NCBI GenBank assembly: GCA_036346375.1
Contig: CM070501.1
Span: forward strand, 51,191,326-51,255,325
DNA: 64,000 nt
Origin: Guadua angustifolia
Lineage: Eukaryota; Streptophyta; Magnoliopsida; Poales; Poaceae
Direction of reading: 5' to 3'
The notes under the pieces were generated by a model. That model did not search any database and was not told the DNA's origin. It was given only the letters and a program-made list of their open reading frames with translations. Both the position numbers and the translations under genes were made by a program. Each line of letters starts with the position of its first letter. The stretch's first letter is position 1. Positions 55,039 to 64,000 of this stretch are shown piece after piece.

Positions 55039-56150
55039 ATGGGCGACGCCGGGCTATCTCGCCACCACGAGACTCATTTTCACCGGAGAGTAGGCTCTGG
55101 GGTCGGAAATACCCAGAGCCTCCTCCAGGTCCACTGTAATGATTTCAAACCCCGCCCAAAGAAACCTCAATTTCATTCCACTCCGATGTCTGCGTCCACC
55201 TTAGCGTCTATGGCTCATAGTCTTGGTGCTAATTTACCTCAAATCAACTTACCGTCATTTGATGGGTCCAATCCCAAATTATGGAAAAGACGTTGTGAAA
55301 ATTTCTTTGAGTTTTATTCCGTTCCAGAAGAGATGTGGGTGCGTCTAGCTACGCTAAGTTTTGAGGGTCCTGCTGTCTTTTGGATGCAATCCATGGACCA
55401 CAAAGTGTTTGGCATGAATTGGGAAGAACTGGGTCTTGCTTTGTCCAATAGGTTCGGCAGAGATCAACACAGTTCTTTAGTCCGCAAATTCTTCCATATT
55501 CACCAAACTGGCAATGTGACTGATTATATTGAGCAATTCGATTCTCTTGTGCACCAGTTGCTTGCTTATGATCATACCATTTATACAGAGTTTCTTACTG
55601 CCCGCTTTGTGGACGGCCTCAGAGATGAAATTGCTCAGAAGTTGTTATACAACGCCCAAAAGACCTCGACATCGCTAGTTCTCTTGCGCTTTTGCAGAGG
55701 ACATCTTAATGACTCAACCCCAAGAGATGGTCGCCGGGTGGATGTGTCTATACTGTGCGGTCGTTCCATCGATCAACGGCAATGGCGCTTCCCCACCTCC
55801 GGTTCCTAAACCAAAGGTCCAAAGATGCCTCCCGAGGATAAGAAACTGGGCGGTTTTTCGATCCCGAACTTCGACGATCGAATGTCCGCACTAATGGCCT
55901 ATAGGAAAGCCAAGGGCTTATGTTACAAGTGTGGGGAACGGTGGGGACCCACTCATCGTTATGCAAAGAACAGTTCCTTTACATCCGTGGAGGAAATGTG
56001 GGCACCGACTAAAGATGATACAGAGGACTCAAGGTCTGCATTGCGTCCGAGGTTCCTCAAGGTCGCTTCTACTCAGAACAAACCGATGATCAAGTTCGCT
56101 ATTTCTTGTGAAGTCATTGCGGGTTCAAGGCGGCAAAACTATACGCCTTA
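55039..56150 (+). pseudogene. gag remnant (capsid-like domain and zinc knuckle)
   Basis: A long open part (55039-55809) contains the retrotransposon gag pattern: LPSFDGSNPKLWKRRCENFF, then VRLATLSFEGPAVFWMQSM, then FHIHQTGNVTDYIEQFDSLV. A frameshift near 55700-55810 separates it from the nucleocapsid part. There CYKCGERWGPTHRYAKN (about 55920-55970) is a zinc knuckle whose final cysteine is tyrosine, so metal binding would be impaired. Confidence 0.88.
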
Positions 56151-56159
56151 AAGGGTCGG

Positions 56160-59100
56160 TGTTCGCCAAGAAGTGCTCATGTTAGTTGATTCCGCAGCTC
56201 TGGTAGCTACATTAGCAATCATCTTATATCGGTCATGCCCGAGTTCACTACTATCTCGACGATTCGAGTTCGCGTTGTCGATGGAGGTCTTTTGTGTCAG
56301 ACTTCACCATTCCAAATTGCGCTTGGTTTTGTCGGGGCCATACTTTCTATTCAGACCTCAAAGTTTTGCCATTAATTGGGTATGACATAATTCTCGGCAT
56401 GGATTGGCTCGAGGCGCACAGCCCAATGGAGATTCATCGGGCCGAAAGACGTTGTCGTTCTCAGATAAAAACAAAGAAATTCGATTCATGGTATTACTCG
56501 ATTGTCAACAACCGTCCCCGCCTTTTCTCGACTTCAATGGATGCACTCATTAAACTTGATGCAATTGAACAGACATCGGGTCTTTCGGTTGTTGATACCA
56601 CCAAACTCAAGCATCAATCCAAGTATCAAGAACTAGTCGAAGAATTTGGTCACCTTTTTCAACCACCGATCGGCTTGCCTCCACAAAGAGAGTTCGACCA
56701 TGCCATTCCCCGCTACTGTGTGCTCACCATTTCGCTTGCGTCCTTATCGATATACTCCACAACAAAAAGATGAAATCGAGAAGGTGTCCAAGAGATGCTT
56801 GCTAATGGTGTGATTCAATACAGCTCGAGTCCTTTTGCATCGCCGGTGTTGTTGGTCAAAAAGAAAGATGGCGAATGGAGATTATGTGTGGACTACCGGC
56901 GATTGAATGCGTACACAGTAAAAAACAAGTATCCCATGCCCATATTGGATAGTTATTAGATGAATTGGCTGGCGCAACTGTCTTTTCTAAATTGGATCAT
57001 CGTTCGGGATATCATCAGATAAGGATCAAAGCTGGGGATGAATATAAAACAGCCTTCCAGACACACAGTGGTCATTTCGAGTACAAAGTCATGTCGTTCG
57101 GTCTCACGGGAGCTCCAGCGACATTTCAAGGGTTTATGAATTTTGTGCTAGCACCCTTGTTGCGCAAATGTGTAGTGGTGTTTATTGATGACGTTTTGGT
57201 GTATAGCTCCAGTCTGGACCTTCATGTCGATCATTTACGACGTGTTTTTCACTTCTTGCCAAACATCGGTTGCACCTCAAATTGGCTAAGTGTTGCTTTG
57301 CACAACAAGAATCGAATTTCGGGTCATGTGATTAGTGCGGTGGTGTTGCCACAGCACCCTTCCAAAATCGTGGTGATCCGGTGGCTGGTTCCATCTTGCG
57401 CCAAGGATGTGCGCGACTTCACGGGATGGCGGTTATTACCGCCGTTTTGTCCGAGTTTTGGCATAATCAAGAAGCCGCCACCAATCTTCTCAAGAAAGGT
57501 CGTATTTGTGTGGACCGCCGACACCCAAAGAATCATTTGTGGCACTCAAACAAGCGTTGGCATCTGCACAGCTTTTAGCCCTTCCGAACTTTGAGCGACT
57601 TTTGTTATTGAACCGACATAGTTTACAAGGGAATTGGCGCCGTCTGCAACAAAATGGTCACCCGGTTGCATTTATCAAGAAAGCTTTGGGACCAAAGAAT
57701 CAAGGTCTCATCCACATATGAAAAAGAATTTTTAGCTATTCTATTTGTTGTTGAACGATTGGCGTTCCTATTTGCAAGATGCACCATTTGTAATTAAAAC
57801 CGATCATCGAGTTTAACCCATTTGTTGGCCCAACGTGTGACGCCTCTCTCGCAATGTAAAGCGGTCACCAAGTCGTTAGGTCCGCAATTCACTATTTAGT
57901 ATAAAAAGGAAATGATAATCGTGTCGCCGATGCATTATCTCGACGTCGACTTGATTCGGATCATACAGATGATTGCTTGTCGATTTCGCTATATCCATCG
58001 ATCGACTGTTTGGTTGGCGTAGTGGTACAAGGCTACCGAATGATCCCGCAACTCGAAATTATTGATGAACTCTCTGTTGGACAAAAGGTACCCAACTTCA
58101 CTTTACAGAGGGTCTCATTCGCTTTAAAGGACGTGTGTGGATTGGTAACAACCCTAGCTTACAGCTCAAATTAATGCAAGCCCTTCATGATAGTGCAATT
58201 GGTGGCCATTCCGGCTTTCCTGTCACTTACAGACGCATTAAGAATCTATTTGCGTGGCCAACAATGAAACGAATCATTCAGGAATTTGTTACCAATTGTT
58301 CCATCTGCCAACAAGCAAAGCCGGATAGAGCTAAATATCTGGGCCTTCTTCTTCCTGTACCTATACAGATCATGCTTGGCAAACGGTTTCTTTGGACTTT
58401 GTCGAAGGATTGCCCAAGTCTCACTCTTCCAATTGCATTTTAGTCGTGGTGGACAAATTCTCTAAGTTTGCTCATTTTCTGTCATTAGCTCATCCTTTTA
58501 CAGCTTTCACAGTGGCTCAAGTTTACATGGCTCATGTTTACAAATTGCATGGCATGCCTCGCAGCATTATTTCTGATCGCGATAAAGTCTTCACTAGTTC
58601 TTTATGGCAAGAGTTGTTTAAGCTGTCTGGAACTTCTCTTCACATGAGCAGCGCATATCATCCCCAATCCGATGGATGACCGAACGGGTTAATCAATGTC
58701 TTGAATGTTACCTTGATTGCTTTGTGCAAGCTTGTCCTAAGCAAAGGTGAAATGGTTGTACTTAGCGGAGTTTTGGTACAACACTAGTTACCACTCTGCG
58801 CTCAAAACATCACCCTTTGAAGTTCTCAGATGGACATCCACCCAACCATTTGATGCGGTGCCACCAAGTATGTACCACACCGAGTTACAAGATCGGCTTG
58901 CTGATCGTGCTCATATGGATGCTTTGGTCAAGCTTCATCTTCAACGTGCCCAACACAGGATGAAACAACAAGTCGACAAACATAGATCTGAACGCACATT
59001 TGATATTGGTGATATGGTGTATGTTAAACTTCAGCCATATGCTCAAACATCAGTGACACCGCGTGCGAATTACAAACTGGCTTTTCGGTATTTTGGACCT

Positions 59101-59420
59101 TATCCTATTCTTCGTAAGATCAATGCGGTGGCTTATGAATTAAAATTACCAGATACAAGCTCGATTCATCCAAAGGTTCCATGTTTCATTGCTTAAACTC
59201 GCTAAAGGCGTTCCTTCCTGTGTCAAGGCATCCATTCCCGATTTGAACCACAACTTACAAATTCCGTGCATATTTTAGATCATCGACACGCCGTCGTCTT
59301 TGGTAAAATGATCTCTCAAATTCTTGTGCAATGGTGCGGTTGGCGGCATCGATGGCAACTCGAGGAGGAACAAGCTATGAAGGAGCGGTTTCAGCGGCGC
59401 CACTTGGGGACAAGCCGCCG
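56160..59420 (+). pseudogene. pol remnant (PR, RT, RH, IN, chromodomain-like tail)
   Basis: The protease site is seen as LMLVDSAA near 56176, with the usual DSG glycine replaced. RT is split: SSPFASPVLLVKKKDGEWRL (about 56825-56885), then FSKLDHRSGYHQIRIKAGD, then VVFIDDVLVYSS (about 57175-57212) with the catalytic FIDD. RNase H is badly broken (NGHPVAFIKKALGPKNQGL, near 57660). Integrase keeps the zinc-binding region and CSICQQAKP (about 58290-58325), the core DFVEGLPKSHSSN and VVDKFSKFAHF, and the conserved SAYHPQSDG (about 58650-58676). The region from about 59310 (ILVQWCGWR and EEEQAMKERF) is a chromodomain-like end. At least eight frameshifts or stops separate these blocks. Confidence 0.9.
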
Positions 59421-59433
59421 TCAAGGAGGAAGA

Positions 59434-59819
59434 TGTTAGCACTCGCTCGACACGAGGAGCACGAAGGATCTTCAGCGATCTGTAACTGTGGATCGAGGCG
59501 GGATGTTGCAAAGAAAGGCGCCAAGCAAGACGGCCGAGCAGAGTGTCGAATCGCGTCGCAAGCCCAACCCATATCTGGCCGGTCCGACGGGTCAACAAGT
59601 AAAAGGCAACACAGGGTTTTGCAGAGTAGTGGGGATGTATGGAAAGGCATGATACGTGTGTGTGTTTTTGTTTTCGTGGAGAGTATAAAAGGGTTGTCCT
59701 GTAATAGAACAAGGGAAGAAGGTTGGCATAGAACACCCAGGCGAGTGTGTTGCGGCGGCGGCGGAACTCCTAGTTTACATCAATACAATACCTACTAAAT
59801 CCGATTGAGGGTGTTCACA
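59434..59819 (+). repeat. 3' LTR of the gypsy element
   Basis: 386 bp, matching the 5' LTR. Starts at TGTTAGCACTCGCTC after the purine tract, with TATAAAAGGG at about 59683, and ends ...GTGTTCACA before the GTTCA duplication. Confidence 0.95.
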
Positions 59820-59979
59820 GTTCATACTATAAAATTCAAATGCATGAGTAATCATCTATCTCCTATACTACAACTTCTAGCATCATCGTTCAAGCTTAAG
59901 GATTTTTGTCAGAAAAAGAGATTTTTAGAAAGATTTGGGTACATATACACTCCCTTTTTGGGATTTGATAAACATCAAC

Positions 59980-60250
59980 CGGATGTTTTTTTGGTTGAAA
60001 TCACCCAAATCTAGAACCATTGGATCATTGTTGAGATTCGGGAGTATCGATTACATCCGATCCTATGATTTGATCCAACGGCCCGGTGAATTTGGATCCG
60101 ATCCTATGATTTGATCCAACGGCCCGGTGAATTTGGATGTTCGGGAGTATCGATTACATCCGATCATATGATTTGATCCAACGGCCCAGTGAATTTGGAT
60201 CCGAAATCCAATGGTTCTAGATTTGGGTGATTTCAACCAAAAAAACATCC
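59980..60250. mobile_element. MITE with about 48-bp inverted termini and internal tandem repeats, 271 bp
   Basis: CGGATGTTTTTTTGGTTGAA at the left and its inverse (TTCAACCAAAAAAACATCCG) at the right continue inward through CACCCAAATCTAGAACCATT. The centre has three direct copies of a unit with CCTATGATTTGATCCAACGG and CCCGGTGAATTTGGAT. No exact target duplication could be assigned. Confidence 0.8.
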
Positions 60251-60329
60251 GAATGATACCTATACACTCCCTTTATTAAATTCCAATACTTCGGCGAGTG
60301 TTTCAATTGCCTAATCCCTCTCTCCTCTC

Positions 60330-60900
60330 TGTACGCGCGCGCGCGCACAGCTACTGCTAGTCTCCTCCTCTGCTTCTACTCCAACTGCACCGCCGCCACC
60401 TAATACGGCGCCGGCCATGGTGGGACTCGTCGCCGGCCACCATAAACTGGACACCTGCACTACCCCGGTGCTACTCCCTTCGTTTCCATGCTCGATTTCA
60501 CCTCTCCTCTTCTCGCGGAAATAAAACCCCGGCTCCCGGGCGACCCCTACTTCCTCCGGCGTCCTGGTGCGTTTCTCCTCCTCCGACCTCGGCGTGGGCT
60601 CGTGGTGGCGCTGAACCGCAGCCTCGCCGTCCGTGTGCCGCGACGGGACTCAGGGCCCCACATGCTCCGGGGCGCACGTGGCCGTGCTGCTCGGCGCGCG
60701 CTGGCGCTCGGGTGCGCGGGCGCAGCGGGCGCGGCCGTGCTGCTGTGAGCAGGCGGCACCGTGTCTCGTGCGCGTTGCCGCTCCAGCACCTAGTCTGATG
60801 GTGGCCTCTCTCCCCTCTCATGTTCCCTCTTCTTCCCTTCCGATACTCATCTCTCCTGTTCTCTGCTGGGATACTTTCAGTCAAGGTTCCAAAATTTCGT
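60330..60900. other. GC-rich tract with a (GC)n run and short ORFs, unassigned
   Basis: A GCGCGCGCGC run at 60337-60347 sits in a CT-rich, promoter-like setting, followed by an ATG at 60418 that opens only 32 codons (MVGLVAGHHKLDTCTT start). Further GC-rich frames on both strands look like shadows. It could be the 5' end of a decayed gene, but no homology is recognised. Confidence 0.3.
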
Positions 60901-63530
60901 AAGTCTCGTCCGAGATTTCAGATTTCGAATGAGATGGGATTGAAAGTCCCGGTCAGGTAAAAAATTTGAAAAAAATTCAAAATACTACAGTGTTTAGTAT
61001 TTTGAGAAATTTCGACGAGATTTCGCCAAATTTCGCTGAAATTTCGGGTAATTTGACCAGATTTTAACTTTTGAGGACCGGATTTAGCCTAATTACCCTT
61101 AAGAATATCATCTTTGATGAAAATTCATTGAAAAACTGAATTTTTGAGACATTTTATAAAAATAGTACAAACACTTTCAGATTTTTATAAAATTGTACAA
61201 GTTTGGTCATAATCTGAAAAAAATTATAGTACCATGTTTAGCAATTTAGAATCTTACATAAAAAATTTCAAAAGAATTTAGCTTCATTTGTTATATTTAA
61301 AAATTTAAAAATAGAATGAATATATGTCAGACAATAACCGTGTCAGAATTTTATAAATTTGTTTGAGTCTGATCACGATCCAAAATTTTGATGAGAGCTT
61401 AAGGATTGCCTCAGCACCATTCTCTAATAGTTTTTTAAAAAAATTAAACCTACTTTGATTGCTCAATAAAAAATTGTAAACTGTACAAGCATGCATTTTA
61501 TAGTTGAAAAACTCTGAAGTAGCATTGTCACAATTTTTGTAAATTCTATTGGTTTCATCATTATCCACAAATTTTATAATAAAATTAACTAATGCTTCAA
61601 GACCTTCCGCAAAAAGTTTCAAAATTTTTTGATGTGGTTTACAATTTTTCGGTATCATGATATTAGCACTGTCTGAAATTTGCTGGTATTCATTTCGTAT
61701 AGTGGGAAGCTTAGTTACATAAGATCTCAGGATCGATTCTAGCTATCACCAATTTTTTTTCTAAATTTTTGCTTCCTCACAATAATGAAAAAAACTTGCA
61801 AAAAAAGTACTATGGTTGTGACTCTGAACCCACAACTTGAGGTTTGCAACGATGGGACTTTACCGAGTGAGCTATAGGTGCTAGTGACTATTAGTGCTAT
61901 AAAGTTAATTTTTTTTATGTATATCAATCACATTGATTTTAATGAAGACTCAATCATTCACTCCCAACACAACTTATTTACTTTCCTCTCTGAGCGAACC
62001 AACTCCACCTAACCTCTCCCTGTCGTCCTCACTCTCTCCGACCATTTCCAGCCATACTCGGCTACATCCAATCCACTAGAAAGCAAATCTTGGCCGTTTA
62101 CACCAAGATCTCGATCGTTTCAAGCGAGATCTTGGCCCTTTGACCAAGATTTTCCATTGACACATGCAACAAAATTTCATTTTTTGGCAGCAAAATCTTG
62201 GTGTTTACTGGCGAGATTTTGTCGTTTTTAGCTGGAATGCACCATTTAGCTAGCGGATATGGCGGGATTTTGCATTATTTATCATCTAAAATGTGGTTAG
62301 ATTTATCTTATGAATAGTGGTAGAAGGTTGATGCATATTTTGCTTTGATTTATTCATGGGAACTGATCACAATGTGTATGTGTTAAATAGCAAGAAATTA
62401 GCAAGGGGAATAAGGGTGTACTTTACATCTAGTCCGTATTCAAAATCAGCTCTATGCATGGCCTTACGACCCACGCATGTATAAGTACAATATCAAACCA
62501 ATAACTAGATAGTAACGGTGCATATATATAAGTATGCTCTCTACTATTTTTTTAGTGCATGCTCTGTATCACATGATGAAAGATTTATAAATCAAAAGTG
62601 CAAATCAATAGCGCTTAGATGTATATGTGATGAATTGTTATATGTATCAATTTTATTTTATACCTATCATTTGTGATGCTAATATATATTGATTATTTCC
62701 AATTGTAATCTTAAAAATCCGAATTGCAATCACAATACTGTTGAAATTTTTAACTTTATAGTGACTTTGTAATAATTTTATAAATTCATTGGAGTGTGAT
62801 TATGATCTAAAATTTTTATGAGAGCTCAAGCATCACATTAAAACCCTTCTGTAAAAGTTTCAAAATTTCTAAATCTTTTTGGTTGCTCAAGCAAATCTAT
62901 ATATTAATCATCAGGCTTTTATCACAACAGTAGCAACTGTCATAATTTTTTAAATTACTCAGGATTGATCATTATCTAAAATTTTTTGACAATATTATTG
63001 ATGCATCAGGACCATTCAATTTTTTTTTAAAAAAATTCTAACATAGTTTGAAGTATTTTTCATTCGGTTGAAGTTTACCGGTAAAGCTTTTATTAAGATA
63101 GCAGCATTGTTTGAATTTTTTAAAATACCTCAAGCTTTATCATTATCTTAAAATTTTATAAAAACATTAGTAATATGTTAGAACCACGCACAAAAAATTT
63201 CAAAATTTTCTAACATGGTTTGTTCCATTTTTCATTCAGTTTAAATTTGTTGGTCACTGTTTTATTAGGACAGTAGCATTGTCAAAAATTTTAAAAGTTT
63301 CTTAGGCTTGATTTTTTAACGTATTTTGGACTATTTTCCCTTAGTTCAATTTCATCGAAGTCTTGGTATTTCTTAGCAAAATCTCAGAAATCTTGGTGCA
63401 AAAAAAAAAATCAGATTTGAATTTTGTTTTGTATTTTATCCAAAATTATCTAAAATTATGAGATCTCGTTGAAATTTCGTCTTTCGATACCCTCCGAGAT
63501 ATATCCAGAAATCGAGATTTGAAACCTGTC
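60880..63530. mobile_element. Candidate AT-rich element with degenerate inverted ends, about 2.6 kb
   Basis: The left end includes CAAGGTTCCAAAATTTCG followed by several CGAGATTTC blocks. The inverse of the right end reads CAGGTTTCAAATCTCGATTT followed by GAAATTTCAACGAGATCTC. Between them lies AT-rich DNA with recurring phrases (TTTCAAAATTTT, AGCATTGTCA, TTTTTCATTCGGTT, TGATCATTATC) at irregular spacing. No ORF of consequence and no certain target duplication, so the boundaries are approximate. Confidence 0.45.
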
Positions 63531-63721
63531 TCCTAGTCCCAACTGAATTTTCTAGCCACAATGCAATGGCCTCTAAGTAGCAGCGTGTTTGGCTGTTGAT
63601 TAACACAGCTGTTGTCACTTAATTACCACTAATTGGGCCGTCAAAATATCAAATTCTCAGCTCTCATGGCCATTTAGTCATAAACCACGTTCCTGCAATA
63701 CGCACGCACGCACGCAGATAT

Positions 63722-64000
63722 ATATATTCTGGGTGTACATACTTTCACCTTGCATATACCATTTAAATAAAAACATTATGCCTCTTTATGCTTTGAGCAT
63801 ACTCTAATAATGATTATAATATACTCCAAATTAAGTGATTTTTTTATGAAAAATTTCAACAAATTCCACTCTTTATAGCATAATTTTATGTACATACTCC
63901 TTTTTTTACATGGACGAAAAGGGTAGCAAAAAAAAATAAAGGGCTCCAATGAAAATTTTCTCAATCATGTCACATTGGAGTATTTTAGAATTATTATTGA
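63722..64000 (-). mobile_element. MITE family copy 3, inverted and cut by the window end
   Basis: The reverse complement matches most of 28824-29171. Shared stretches include AAATACTCCAATGTGACATG, GGAGTATATTATAATCATTA and TTATTTAAATGGTATATGCA. It differs by small indels and runs off the right edge. A short (ACGC)n run precedes it at about 63700-63716. Confidence 0.75.

Larger units (their letters stand above)
54232..59819 (+). mobile_element. Ty3/gypsy chromovirus-type LTR retrotransposon, 5588 bp, complete structure
   Basis: Two LTRs (54232-54625, 59434-59819) start TGTTAGCACTC and end GGGTGTTCACA. The element is flanked by the perfect 5-bp duplication GTTCA (54227-54231, 59820-59824). Gag precedes protease, reverse transcriptase, RNase H and integrase, the Ty3/gypsy order, and a chromodomain-like tail follows integrase. 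Short LTRs and a total of 5.6 kb fit small chromovirus lineages such as Reina. A purine-rich tract (AAGGAGGAAGA) precedes the 3' LTR. The coding region carries many frameshifts, so it cannot make a full polyprotein. Confidence 0.95.

Noticed and set aside
61305..61658. Minus-strand 117-codon frame
   Set aside because: AT-rich low-complexity product rich in Phe, Lys and Asn, with no recognisable domain.

Overview
This window is nuclear DNA from a grass (Poaceae). The evidence is split genes with GT-AG introns, GC-rich first exons, Stowaway, Tourist, hAT and Mutator-like miniature elements, a tRNA-derived SINE, solo LTRs and a chromodomain gypsy retrotransposon. It has one gene-rich end (about 0.7-20.9 kb) and a long repeat-dominated tail (21-64 kb) with a few small genes and many gene fragments. 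All splice models were read by eye.

Gene-rich end. A cell-wall invertase first exon (minus, 692-890) faces a decayed invertase copy (plus, 1420-2400). Next is a complete 13-exon gene for the alpha subunit of the mitochondrial processing peptidase (minus, 3377-7082). It is head-to-head, 274 bp apart, with a YGGT/YlmG-family plastid membrane protein gene (plus, 7357-8250). A 25-exon gene for a full-length peroxisomal ABCD transporter (COMATOSE/PXA1 type) follows (minus, 9186-19520, with a 5' leader exon near 20765-20890). It is complete except for an apparent single-base loss in a C/G homopolymer in exon 18, which would cut off the second ATPase domain. From memory, rice carries a cell-wall invertase (OsCIN4) and an ABCD gene near the distal end of chromosome 1, so this may be the syntenic segment. 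That has not been checked.

Repeat tail. Just upstream of the ABCD promoter sits a three-level nest: a hAT element (8-bp target duplication AACAAGCG) holds a Mutator-like element with long palindromic arms (10-bp duplication GTGTAGTGTT), which holds a 3.1-kb solo-LTR-like element (5-bp duplication GCGGG). Further right are foldback and Stowaway/Tourist MITEs, two more solo LTRs (one in a Stowaway, one at the LTR/primer-site junction of a copia remnant), a SINE, a small hAT, a 591-bp foldback with a perfect 9-bp duplication, and a 5.6-kb chromovirus-like gypsy element with both LTRs, matching duplications and broken gag-pol.

Small genes and fragments in the tail are: a 186-codon two-exon gene carried between PIF/Harbinger-like termini (34104-34995), an intact single-exon membrane protein gene (36896-37420), an NTF2-like gene tail with a repeat inside an exon (30667-31472), an unidentified last exon (44712-44870), an unidentified three-exon minus-strand frame (46415-47411) and a degenerate Ala/Ser/Pro-rich nuclear-type gene (about 51970-53480). 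No rRNA, tRNA gene, CRISPR or bacterial-type operon was seen.
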